Below, one piece after another: positions 41,307 through 49,925 of a stretch of 64,000 nt of DNA; the stretch's first letter is position 1; the number at the start of each line of letters is the position of its first letter. The stretch covers positions 1-64,000 of the forward strand of contig CADEFT010000029.1 of the NCBI GenBank assembly GCA_902826685.1. Reading direction: 5' to 3'. A program made the translations under genes and the position numbers. The stretch is from an uncultured Acidobacteriota bacterium. GTDB lineage: Bacteria; Acidobacteriota; Terriglobia; Bryobacterales; Bryobacteraceae. Under the pieces are notes generated by a model. The model searched no databases, was not told the origin of the DNA, and was given only the letters and a program-made list of their open reading frames with translations.

Positions 41307-43175
41307 ATGTCGTTCCGAACCAAGCTTCTGGCCTCGTTCGCCGCGCTCGGTCTCGCCGCCATCGCCGTCACCGACTGGCAGGCGTCCAGTTCGGCCTCCA
41401 CGGCCCTGCTTGCCGGAACCTATGAGCGGCTTACGGCCATTCGCGAAACCAAGCGCCAGTTGATCGAAACCTACTTTCGCGATCTGTCGAGCCACGTGCT
41501 CGCGCTCTCCGCCGATGAATCTACCTTCGAAGCGCTCACGCAGTTCCGCGCCGCTTGGGAATCGTTGCCTGAGCCGCGCCTGGCAACCCTCCAGAGGGCG
41601 TTTGGCGATGAGGCTCGCGATCTGATCGTCCTTCCCCAGGGACTTGGAAGTTACGGCAAGGTCCACGCGCGCTATCATCCCACGCTGCACCGGTATCAGA
41701 CCGCGTTCGGCTTTTACGACATCTTCCTGATCGACACCGGCGGACGCATCGTCTACACCGTATTCAAGGAATCCGACATCGGCGGGCATCTGCGCCAGGG
41801 GCCGCTTGCGTCCACGACTCTCGCCCGGGCATTTGAACGCGCCCTGGCGCTCGATGCGCCGGAGAAAAGCGTGCTCGAAGACTACGCCCCCTATGCCCCT
41901 TCGCAGCATTCGCCCGCCGCGTTTGTGGCCGCACCCATCTGGCGGGCGGGTGCCAAGGCCGGCATCCTCGCGATTCAGGTATCGGCGGGCGAAGTGAGCC
42001 GCGCCATGCAAAGCGAAGCGCTCGGCGGCAGCGGGCGCGCTTATCTGATCGGCGCCGACGGTAAACTGCGCAGCGAGGTTCGCGATTCTCCGGAAACGGC
42101 CATCCTGCGTCTCTCGCTCGATCGCGCCCTTTTCGAGCGCAAGCCCGGTACGGAAACCGGCACCGGACTAAACGGAGCCTCAGTCTTGCGCTCCCATACG
42201 CCGCTCAGCATCCCCGGCCTCGATTGGATGCTAGTCGCCGAGATCGACCAATCCGAGGCGTTCGCGCCGCTGCAAAGCCTGCGCACACGCACCGTCCTCG
42301 CCGGGCTGGCCGTCAGCGCGCTGTTTCTCGCCGCGGCCTGGAAGCTCGGACGCTCCGTTTCGCGGCCCGTCCTGGCACTCGCCGAAGGAGCGCGCCGCCT
42401 TGCCGAACGCGATTTCAACGTCCGGCTTCCCATCGAAAGCAACGATGAGATCGGCGAGTTGGCCGCCTCGTTCAACTCCATGGCGCGCCGCCTCGACGAA
42501 ACCACCGTTTCGCGCGACGAGTTTCAACGCCTGAACCAGCGCCTCATCCACGCGCAGGAAGACGAACGCCGGCGCCTGGCGCGGGAGCTTCACGACGACA
42601 TCACGCAACGGCTGGCGGCCCTGGCCATTCGCGCCGGCCAGTTGAAGCAATCCACCGGACCGGAGGCGGGCGCGGAAATGGAGCGCATGCAGCGCACGCT
42701 GTCGCGAATCTCCGACGATATCCACGGCCTTTCCCGCCGCCTGCATCCCGCCATTGTCGACGAGTTGGGCCTGGTCGCCGCCATCGAAAGCGAATGCCGG
42801 GGATTCTTCGAAGGCGGCGGTCCACCGGTGGAGTTCGAACACTCGGGCACTACCGCCAACCTCACGACCGACGCGAGCCTGGCACTCTACCGCATCGTGC
42901 AGGAATCGCTGCGCAATACGCTCAAGCATGCGCGCGCCACCGAAGTCCGCATCGGGTTGCATTCCTCGCCCGCCCACGTGAAACTCACAGTGGAGGACAA
43001 CGGCGCCGGATTCGATCCCGCCGCGCCCGAAAGGCATACGGGTCTGGGCCTGGCCAGCATGCAGGAACGCGTTCATCTGCTCAACGGCTCCTTGCGGATC
43101 GATTCAAGCCCAAACGCCGGCACCCGCATTTCGGTAACGCTGCCCTATGAAGAAACCTCGCATCCTGCTAGCTGA
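41307..43175 (+). CDS. Sensor histidine kinase, HisKA_3 type
   Basis: The 622-residue protein has TM1 (about 7-25), a double-Cache-like periplasmic sensor (about 30-325), and TM2 (about 330-346). HAMP (347-400), a HisKA_3 dimerization region with phospho-acceptor His429 (RELHDDITQRLA) and a HATPase_c domain with N-box (QESLRNTLKHA), G1 (EDNGAGF) and G2 (GLGLASMQERV) follow. It overlaps the NarL-type regulator by 29 nt, so they are a cognate pair. Confidence 0.93.
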   Translation: MSFRTKLLASFAALGLAAIAVTDWQASSSASTALLAGTYERLTAIRETKRQLIETYFRDLSSHVLALSADESTFEALTQFRAAWESLPEPRLATLQRAFGDEARDLIVLPQGLGSYGKVHARYHPTLHRYQTAFGFYDIFLIDTGGRIVYTVFKESDIGGHLRQGPLASTTLARAFERALALDAPEKSVLEDYAPYAPSQHSPAAFVAAPIWRAGAKAGILAIQVSAGEVSRAMQSEALGGSGRAYLIGADGKLRSEVRDSPETAILRLSLDRALFERKPGTETGTGLNGASVLRSHTPLSIPGLDWMLVAEIDQSEAFAPLQSLRTRTVLAGLAVSALFLAAAWKLGRSVSRPVLALAEGARRLAERDFNVRLPIESNDEIGELAASFNSMARRLDETTVSRDEFQRLNQRLIHAQEDERRRLARELHDDITQRLAALAIRAGQLKQSTGPEAGAEMERMQRTLSRISDDIHGLSRRLHPAIVDELGLVAAIESECRGFFEGGGPPVEFEHSGTTANLTTDASLALYRIVQESLRNTLKHARATEVRIGLHSSPAHVKLTVEDNGAGFDPAAPERHTGLGLASMQERVHLLNGSLRIDSSPNAGTRISVTLPYEETSHPAS

Positions 43176-43785
43176 CGACCACAAGATCGTCGTGGAAGGG
43201 CTTCGCAGCCTGCTGGAGCCCGACTACGAACTGGTGGGCACGGCGGCCGACGGCAGGCAGTTGCTCGAAATGGCGGAACGAACCCAACCGGATGTCGTGG
43301 TGGCCGATATCTCCATGCCGCTGCTGAACGGAATCGAAGCCACGCGCATGCTCCACGCATCGTATCCGGCGCTCAAGATCGTCATTCTCACGATGCACCC
43401 CGATGTCGTCTACGCCTCGCGCGCGCTCGAAGCCGGAGCCTCGGCCTACGTCCTCAAACACTCGGCGCCCGATGAGCTGGTGGCGGCGATTCAGACGGCG
43501 CTGCGGGGCGGCACCTTCGTTTCAGACGCCTTGCGCAATCCGGCGCTCGAAGAGTGGCTCGATCCATCGCGCCGCCACGTGAAGGCGACGCTGGAACTCA
43601 CCGGCCGCCAGAAAGAAGTTCTACAGCTTCTCGTCGAAGGCAAGTCGGCGAAAGAAATCGGCGCGATTCTCGAGATCTCACCGCGCACCGTCGAGACCCA
43701 CAAGTACAAGATGATGGACGACCTGGGCGTCAAGACGACGGCCCAACTGGTGCAGCACGCCCTCAAGCACGGTCTTGTCTCCTAG
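43147..43785 (+). CDS. NarL/LuxR-type response regulator
   Basis: The 212-residue protein has a receiver domain (5-120) with D10/D11, phospho-acceptor D54 (VVADISMP), T82 (ILTMHP) and K104 (YVLKHS), then a GerE HTH (about 148-210: LTGRQKEVLQLLVEGKSAKE, then SPRTVETHKYKMM). It is the partner of the HisKA_3 kinase whose 3' end it overlaps by 29 nt. Targets are unknown; the downstream convergent gene is a PD40 protein. Confidence 0.94.
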   Translation: MKKPRILLADDHKIVVEGLRSLLEPDYELVGTAADGRQLLEMAERTQPDVVVADISMPLLNGIEATRMLHASYPALKIVILTMHPDVVYASRALEAGASAYVLKHSAPDELVAAIQTALRGGTFVSDALRNPALEEWLDPSRRHVKATLELTGRQKEVLQLLVEGKSAKEIGAILEISPRTVETHKYKMMDDLGVKTTAQLVQHALKHGLVS

Positions 43786-43793
43786 GTGCTCAC

Positions 43794-45650
43794 TCAGCCA
43801 GGGACGTACTGTGGGGTCGAGTCTTCCCACGGACTGTCGGTGATCTGGCGCTTGTTGCTCCCATCCGCGTTCATGATGTAGACCTGCCCGTAAGGTTGAA
43901 AGGTGTTGTCGTATAGAACAGCCTCATCGCGGTAGCCGTGCTCGGCGCTGTTGTAGAGGATCTGCCTGCCGCCGTTGGTCCAAACGGCATGCCCGTCCAC
44001 CGCCAGAGAGTCCGTGAGGCGGCGGAAGCCCGACCCATCCGGACGAATCGTACAGATATCGAAGTTTCCCCATTTCGTGCCGGTCTCCACACGGCGCGTA
44101 AACAGGATCGAACGGCCGTCGGGAGACCAACTCGGCAGATTGTCGTACTCGACGGTGAGGATTCTCGTCTTTCGCGTTGCGAGGTTCAGAATATGCAGTC
44201 CCTTGACATCCTTCGTCCAAACCCGGAACACGATCTCCTTTCCGTCCGCTGAGCAACTGGGGAAGCCCGAATTCATCGTGCCGTCGGTGAGTTCTTCAAG
44301 ACCCGATCCGTCGCGGCGGATGCGCATGAGGCGGGCGGTGCGGTCCCGCTCGGTAAACCAGTGACCCAGCCCGAACACGATCCATTCCCCATCCGCCGAC
44401 CAGGCCGGCGCGAAGGCGCCCACCAGGCCCGTGCCCACCAGTTTGGGATTGAGCTTGGCGCTCGCCACATGGTTGGATACGTCGAAGATGCGCTTCCGGT
44501 TGGAGCCATCGGCATCCATGATCGCGATCGACGAGTTATCGGCCTTTTCCGTCAGCACCAGCTTTCCGTCCTTGGAGAAGACCGGCCAGGTGTCGGTGTG
44601 CCGGTACTCGACGTTCGGTTCCCAACTATAGAGCGATCTGTTCTGCGGCAGAGACCCGAACGTGAACCGCTCGTAAAGGACGGTCCGGCCATCCGGCGAC
44701 CAGACTGGCGAACGAAGCTTGACCTTTCGCGCGACACTCCCGGCAGTCGAATACAGGCCCTCTTCGGGGCCGCCTTTGCGCCGGTAGGCAATCTCATCGG
44801 CGGTCAGATATTGCGGGGCAATCTTGAATCCCGGGCCCGAAGTGTGTTCGATCCGTTGGCCTGTGGTCACGTCGACCGACACAATCTGCGACACCGTTTG
44901 CGCGACCAGGTTCGGCCTCAAGGCCCAATACGTATATTCGATAAGCGCTTCGTAGAAAACGATTCGCTTCCCGTCGCGCGACCATCGCGGAGATCCCTGG
45001 CAATAGCCAGGCCGCGCGGAGACGCGCCGGAAACCCGTGCCATCCGGCCGGATCGCGTAGATGCTCAGTTCCTGTGTGTGCTCCCAGCCCGCGCCGCCGT
45101 GGTGGCCGGTCCATTCGGTGTTGCGGTCGGAAGAGAACGCGATCCACTGCCCGTCTGACGACCATGCCGGGCGAAAGAAGCCGCCCGGCAAACCCGCCTT
45201 CCCCGCCACCCCGGCATTGCCCGTCAAATTGCGGAGACGCCGGGTTCTGAGGTCCAGAATCCAGAGATTGGCAAGCAGGCTGTTTCGCGTACTGACAAAA
45301 GCGATTCTCGTTCCATCGGGCGAGACCACGGCGGCGTCGTCCACGGCCGGCGAATCCGTCAGTCGTTCCGCCCCGCTGCCGTCCACGCGGCAACGGTATA
45401 AGTTGGCATTACCCAGGCCGTCGCGCTCGGAAGTGAACACGATCCACTGGCCATCGGGGGAGAACGAGCCGTTGTAGTCGAGCGTGCCGCTATCGACTAC
45501 CTTGCGCTCATTCGTTCCATCGGCGCCGCTCAAAAAGATCTGCGATGCGACCGGCCCGATCCGATTGAGCAGCAGCACCCGCTTGCCCCTGGCGGCGGCC
45601 GCGGGGATGGCGATTCCACCGGTGAGAAACTGCCTGCGAGCGATGGTCAT
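43794..45650 (-). CDS. Exported TolB/PD40 beta-propeller protein
   Basis: About 618 residues are read from MTIARRQFLTGG, a twin-arginine signal; the upstream in-frame extension is not used. Residues about 30-610 carry at least nine PD40-type repeats (FSPDGQWIVF, SPDGTRIAFV, WSSDGQWIAF, WSPDGRTVLY, WSADGEWIVF, WSPDGRSILF), forming one or two propellers. No catalytic domain is present. Proteins of this type may bind sugars or oligomeric ligands in the periplasm. It is divergent from a small helical gene across a palindromic region. Confidence 0.82.
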   Translation of the reverse strand: MTIARRQFLTGGIAIPAAAARGKRVLLLNRIGPVASQIFLSGADGTNERKVVDSGTLDYNGSFSPDGQWIVFTSERDGLGNANLYRCRVDGSGAERLTDSPAVDDAAVVSPDGTRIAFVSTRNSLLANLWILDLRTRRLRNLTGNAGVAGKAGLPGGFFRPAWSSDGQWIAFSSDRNTEWTGHHGGAGWEHTQELSIYAIRPDGTGFRRVSARPGYCQGSPRWSRDGKRIVFYEALIEYTYWALRPNLVAQTVSQIVSVDVTTGQRIEHTSGPGFKIAPQYLTADEIAYRRKGGPEEGLYSTAGSVARKVKLRSPVWSPDGRTVLYERFTFGSLPQNRSLYSWEPNVEYRHTDTWPVFSKDGKLVLTEKADNSSIAIMDADGSNRKRIFDVSNHVASAKLNPKLVGTGLVGAFAPAWSADGEWIVFGLGHWFTERDRTARLMRIRRDGSGLEELTDGTMNSGFPSCSADGKEIVFRVWTKDVKGLHILNLATRKTRILTVEYDNLPSWSPDGRSILFTRRVETGTKWGNFDICTIRPDGSGFRRLTDSLAVDGHAVWTNGGRQILYNSAEHGYRDEAVLYDNTFQPYGQVYIMNADGSNKRQITDSPWEDSTPQYVPG

Positions 45651-45708
45651 ACCGTCTGTAACCCCAACCGCCCGCCAATAGTAGCGCGTATCGAAAGCAG
45701 TCCCCCGC

Positions 45709-45726
45709 ATCCGAAATTTTTCGGAT
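45709..45726. promoter_or_regulatory. 18-bp perfect palindrome in divergent promoter region
   Basis: ATCCGAAA-TT-TTTCGGAT is a perfect 18-bp inverted repeat between the starts of the PD40 gene and the small helical gene. It could be a dimeric operator serving both directions. Confidence 0.5.
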
Positions 45727-45773
45727 ATCGACCTCCTGCCCATTTCGGTTTCAATAGAGTCAAGGAGAACGAC

Positions 45774-46136
45774 ATGCGAAACACCATTCTGACCATGATC
45801 CTGGCGGCCACCCTCGGTTGGGCGGCGGAGCCTTTACGGAACCTCGAAGCGATGGCGGAAGCGGCGCGCACGCCCGCCGATCACGTGAAAGTGGCCAAGC
45901 AGTACCGCCAACGCGCGGATCAGCTGGAAACCAAGGCGCAGAAGCATGAGTCCGAGGCCAAGCGTCTGGAAACGCAGCCCCGGCCGGCGATCGAACACAA
46001 GTGGCCCGCCATGGCGCGCAAACCGTGGGTCGAAGAGCGGCAACTGGCGGTGCAATCGCGCAAGGCCGCAAACGAAGCGCGCGGTCTCGCGGAAAAGCAC
46101 CTGTGGCTGAGCGTCGAAACGATGGCCGGCCAGTAA
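45774..46136 (+). CDS. Small secreted helical protein
   Basis: The 120-residue protein has a signal (1-18, GWAAEP). Two helical segments are TPADHVKVAKQYRQRADQLE and AVQSRKAANEARGLAEKHL, joined by a short Pro-rich loop with RPAIEHK. I recognise it as similar to small exported proteins of unknown function that are common in environmental bacteria; no activity can be assigned. AAGGAGA precedes the ATG. Confidence 0.7.
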   Translation: MRNTILTMILAATLGWAAEPLRNLEAMAEAARTPADHVKVAKQYRQRADQLETKAQKHESEAKRLETQPRPAIEHKWPAMARKPWVEERQLAVQSRKAANEARGLAEKHLWLSVETMAGQ

Positions 46137-46142
46137 CGTCCG

Positions 46143-47543
46143 CTACGACAGGATCGGCTTCACCACTTTGCCGTACACGTCGGTCAGCCGGAAGTCGCGG
46201 CCGCTGTAACGGTAGGTGAGCCGTTCATGATCGAGTCCCAGAAGATGAAGGATGGTGGCGTGCAGGTCATGCACATGGACCTGCCCGTCCACCGCCTTCC
46301 AGGCGTATTCGTCCGTTTCGCCCAGAATCATCCCCTGTTTGACTCCGGCGCCGGCCAGGAACATCGTCCAGCAATAGGGATTATGGTCCCGTCCGGCGTC
46401 GGATCGCTCGCCGCCGAGCGATTGATCGTAGGGCGTGCGTCCGAACTCACCCGTCCACACCACCAGCGTATCGTCCAGCAGTCCGCGCGCTTTCAAGTCC
46501 GTTAATAAACCGGCCAGCGGCTTGTCGATTCCCGTGGCGCTCCTGCGCAGCGTGGTGGAAATCTTGGCGTGATGGTCCCAGCCGTTATCGGTTACCTGGA
46601 TGTAGCGCACGCCAGCCTCCGCCAGCCGGCGGGCCATCAAACATTTCCGGCCGAAATTGTCGGTGGTCTCGCCGCCGATGCCGTAGAGATCGCGCGTCGC
46701 CTGCGATTCCTTCATCACGTCGAACACTTCCGGCGCCTGCATCTGCATGCGAAACGCGAGTTCGTAGGATTGGATCAGCCCTTCGATATTGGGATCTTCC
46801 CCCGCCACTTCCTGGTCCATGCGGTTCCGCGCCTGAATCAGGTCCAGGTGCTTGCGCTGCAGCCCGGGGGCTAGCTCCGGATCGCCCAGATAGCCGATCT
46901 TCGAATTCTTCACGGGCGTTCGCGCATCGCCCAGGCGCGTACCTTGGTAGATGGCCGGCAGGAACACGTTCGAATAGTGGAGCGGGCTGCCGTCGTCGCC
47001 ATACAGCATGGGACTGATGACGACGAAACCGGGCAGGTTCTGGTTCTCGGTCCCCAGCCCGTAGACCACCCACGACCCCATCGACGGCCGCACGAATTGC
47101 AGCGCGCCCGTCTGAAACAAGCGGATGGCGCCCGGATGCGCGGGACTATCGGTCACCATCGCACGCAGCCAGCACAGCTCATCCACCTTCTTTTCGAGGT
47201 GCGGCAGCAGGTCCGACATCCACATACCGCAGCGGCCCGCCTGGCGGAATCCGGAAACCGGCGGCATCAGGCGCGCTCCGTCCTCGTAGCGCTCCTTGGC
47301 CGAATTGAGAGAGAACGGAACCTTCTCGCCCGCCTGATTCTTCAGCCTAGGCTTGTAATCGAACAGATCCATCTGCGATGGCCCGCCCTGCATCCACAGA
47401 AGAATCACGCGCTTCGCTTTGGCGGGGAAATGGGGAGCCTTCGGCGCCAGCGGATTCGCCTGCGCCGCCATGGCGTGGAAAGCAAGCGAGCCGAAGCCGC
47501 CGCCCACCGCGCTCAGAAACCGCCGGCGAGAGTTCGTCGTCAT
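46143..47543 (-). CDS. DUF1501 (sulfatase/alkaline-phosphatase-fold) Tat protein
   Basis: The 466-residue protein has a Tat signal (SRRRFLSAVGGG). The DUF1501 core has LLWMQGGPSQMDLFD at the start, then SDLLPHLEKKVDE and GIGGETTDNFGRKCLMARRL, WDHH (metal-type His), GEFGRTP and the closing GRDHNPYCWT. The fold belongs to the alkaline-phosphatase superfamily, but substrates are unknown. It lies 3 nt downstream of the PSD1 cytochrome gene, the usual paired arrangement in Planctomycetes, Verrucomicrobia and Acidobacteria. Confidence 0.92.
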   Translation of the reverse strand: MTTNSRRRFLSAVGGGFGSLAFHAMAAQANPLAPKAPHFPAKAKRVILLWMQGGPSQMDLFDYKPRLKNQAGEKVPFSLNSAKERYEDGARLMPPVSGFRQAGRCGMWMSDLLPHLEKKVDELCWLRAMVTDSPAHPGAIRLFQTGALQFVRPSMGSWVVYGLGTENQNLPGFVVISPMLYGDDGSPLHYSNVFLPAIYQGTRLGDARTPVKNSKIGYLGDPELAPGLQRKHLDLIQARNRMDQEVAGEDPNIEGLIQSYELAFRMQMQAPEVFDVMKESQATRDLYGIGGETTDNFGRKCLMARRLAEAGVRYIQVTDNGWDHHAKISTTLRRSATGIDKPLAGLLTDLKARGLLDDTLVVWTGEFGRTPYDQSLGGERSDAGRDHNPYCWTMFLAGAGVKQGMILGETDEYAWKAVDGQVHVHDLHATILHLLGLDHERLTYRYSGRDFRLTDVYGKVVKPILS

Positions 47544-47546
47544 GGC

Positions 47547-49919
47547 TCACCTCCGGTACAGAAATTCGCTCGAAACGAAAATAGCATGGCAAAACCGCGC
47601 CCACGCCTCCACCGGCGGCTGGCCTTCATACGCAGCCAGAAACTCGCGCGCCTGCTGCTGATCGCGCGCGGTGGCGGGCCGGTTCAACGCCGCCCTCACC
47701 ACGCGCGCCACGCGGGCCGAATCTTCGAGGCCTGGCTCGGAGAGCAGCTTCCCGGCCAGCCTGCGGGATTCCTCTTTCAAGAACGGCGAATTCATCAGGT
47801 AGAGCATCTGAGTCGGCACCGTGGTGGCCACGCGTGTGCCCGCAATCTGATCGGGATCCTTGAAATCGAACAGGTTCAGAATATCGACGTCCGACATCTG
47901 GCTGTTGCGCATGATGGGCTGATACACCGTGCGGCGGAATTTCACATGAGGTTCGATAAGCGAATCGTCTTCGAGGAAAAACGGCGCGATCGTGTGGACG
48001 TTCTGCGCGGTCAGCGGCAACGACGCGCCACCGCGCGCCGAGTCAAGCCGCCCGCTTACCTGCAACACCGTGTCGCGAATGGCCTCGGCTTCCAGCCGCC
48101 GCCGGTTCGACCGCCAGAGATAACGGTTCGCCGCGTCGATTTCGGCCGCCGCCGCATCGGGCTTGCTCGAAAGCTGATACACGCGGCTGAGCACAATCTC
48201 GCGCAGCGTCTTTTTCGTCGACCATCCGTTTTCCACCAACCGCGCCGCCAGGTAATCGAGCAGTTCCGGATGCGTCGGCGCTTCGCCGCGGCTGCCGAAA
48301 TTGTCCGTAGTGGCCACGATGCCGGTGCCGAAAAGGTGATGCCAAAGCCGGTTCACATACACACGCGCCGGCAGCGGATTCTTCGCATCGGTGAGCCAGT
48401 CGGCCAACTCCTGGCGGCCGCTTGAATGCGGGTCGATCTCGTGCGGCTCACTCACCGGCACGGCCTTTACGAACCCGCGCGCGACGAACTCGCCAAGCTG
48501 ATGCGCGTCGCCGCGTGCCGCGATGCGCGCGTCCTCGGGAAATTCCATATCCTCGGCGGCATACGCTTCCGGCCACTTCGGCTTCATGTAGCGGCTGTGC
48601 AGGGCGATCTGCCGGTCGCCGGCGAACTCGGTCTTCTTCTTCAGTGCGGCCAGTTCCGCTTCCGCGGCCTTGACGTCCCCGCCGCTCTTTTTCAACTCTT
48701 CGATCTTCTTGCGAACCGCTTCCTGTTCCTTCTTGTAGACCTTGTCGTCGGCCTCGATCCGCGCCACTCGCTTCTCCCACGTTTCCAAAGCTTCGGCCTG
48801 CGCGCGCACCAACTCCGTCGTTTCGGGCAGCCGCACCAGATTGATGCCGCCTTCGGCATTGGCGCGCGATGTGGTCTTGGTGCTGAGAAACACACCCGCC
48901 AGGGCGTAGTAATCCTTGTTGGTGATGGGGTCGAACTTGTGATCGTGGCAGCGGGCGCAGCCCAGAGTCAGGCCCAGAATCGACCGTCCGATCAGATCGA
49001 TCTGCTGATCGACGATGTCCATCCGCATCTGGACCTTGTCATAGGCGAACCACGCCCAGGGGCCGAGCACCAGGTAGCCCGTCGCGGCCATCGCCCGCTC
49101 ATTGAGCTTCTCTTTCTTGCCCGCCTTCGGCCCGGCCACCTGCTCCCGCACGAACTGATCGAACGGCTTGTCACCATTGAACGCGTCGATCACGTAGTCG
49201 CGATAGCGCCAGGCCTCCTTTAACGGGATCCGCCGCCCTACGCCTGTGGTATCGGCCCAGTAGGTGATGTCGAGCCAATGGCGTCCCCACCGGTCGCCGA
49301 ACGCGGCCGAGCCGAGCAGCCGGTCCACCACCTTCTCAAACGCCTGAGACGATTCATCCGCGAGGAAGGCGTCCGTATCGGCCGGCGTGGGCAGAAGTCC
49401 GGTGAGATCGATCGTCACACGCCTTAGTAGCGTATAGCGATCGGCGTCCGCCGAAGGCTTCAATCGCATCTGTTCGAGCTTGGCCAGGATGAAGCGGTCA
49501 ATGGCGGAACGAACCCAAGCTGGATTGGAAACCTTCGGCGGCGCGGGCTTTGAGACCGGCTCCAGAGCCCAGTATCCGCCGGTTCCAGGGACCACTTTGG
49601 CGGGCGCCGTTTCCGGCCAGACCGCGCCTTCGGCCACCCACTTGGTCAGCGCGTCGATCTCAGGTTGCGGGAGCTTTCCGCCCGGCGGCATGCGGATCTT
49701 GCCGTCGTACCGGATCGCGTCCGCGACGCGCTCCGCCCCGCCGCTGCGATGCATTCCGTCGCGCGTCGTGAACTGGCGTCCGGCCATTTGCGTTTTCTCG
49801 CCATGGCACGATCCACAACGCGCAAGCAGAACGGGGCGGACCTTCGACTCGAAGAACTCGGCGCCGGTCTCGGCGCCAAGACTGCCCGCCCAGACCACAA
49901 AGAGAACAGTGCTTCGCAT
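47547..49919 (-). CDS. PSD1 (PSCyt1-DUF1549-DUF1553) cytochrome-type protein
   Basis: The 790-residue protein has a signal (1-16), then a cytochrome-c-like PSCyt1 domain with a CxxCH heme motif (CGSCH, about residues 35-39) and the axial-ligand region (KIRMPPGGKLP). DUF1549 follows (about 130-330, including DRWGRHWLDITYWAD and HKFDPI), then a coiled-coil linker (about 370-420) and DUF1553 (about 490-770: RQELADWLTDAKNPL, YVNRLWHHLFGTGIV). With the downstream DUF1501 protein it forms a conserved two-gene module of uncertain role, perhaps in polymer degradation linked to redox chemistry. Confidence 0.92.
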   Translation of the reverse strand: MRSTVLFVVWAGSLGAETGAEFFESKVRPVLLARCGSCHGEKTQMAGRQFTTRDGMHRSGGAERVADAIRYDGKIRMPPGGKLPQPEIDALTKWVAEGAVWPETAPAKVVPGTGGYWALEPVSKPAPPKVSNPAWVRSAIDRFILAKLEQMRLKPSADADRYTLLRRVTIDLTGLLPTPADTDAFLADESSQAFEKVVDRLLGSAAFGDRWGRHWLDITYWADTTGVGRRIPLKEAWRYRDYVIDAFNGDKPFDQFVREQVAGPKAGKKEKLNERAMAATGYLVLGPWAWFAYDKVQMRMDIVDQQIDLIGRSILGLTLGCARCHDHKFDPITNKDYYALAGVFLSTKTTSRANAEGGINLVRLPETTELVRAQAEALETWEKRVARIEADDKVYKKEQEAVRKKIEELKKSGGDVKAAEAELAALKKKTEFAGDRQIALHSRYMKPKWPEAYAAEDMEFPEDARIAARGDAHQLGEFVARGFVKAVPVSEPHEIDPHSSGRQELADWLTDAKNPLPARVYVNRLWHHLFGTGIVATTDNFGSRGEAPTHPELLDYLAARLVENGWSTKKTLREIVLSRVYQLSSKPDAAAAEIDAANRYLWRSNRRRLEAEAIRDTVLQVSGRLDSARGGASLPLTAQNVHTIAPFFLEDDSLIEPHVKFRRTVYQPIMRNSQMSDVDILNLFDFKDPDQIAGTRVATTVPTQMLYLMNSPFLKEESRRLAGKLLSEPGLEDSARVARVVRAALNRPATARDQQQAREFLAAYEGQPPVEAWARFCHAIFVSSEFLYRR

Positions 49920-49925
49920 GTACCG

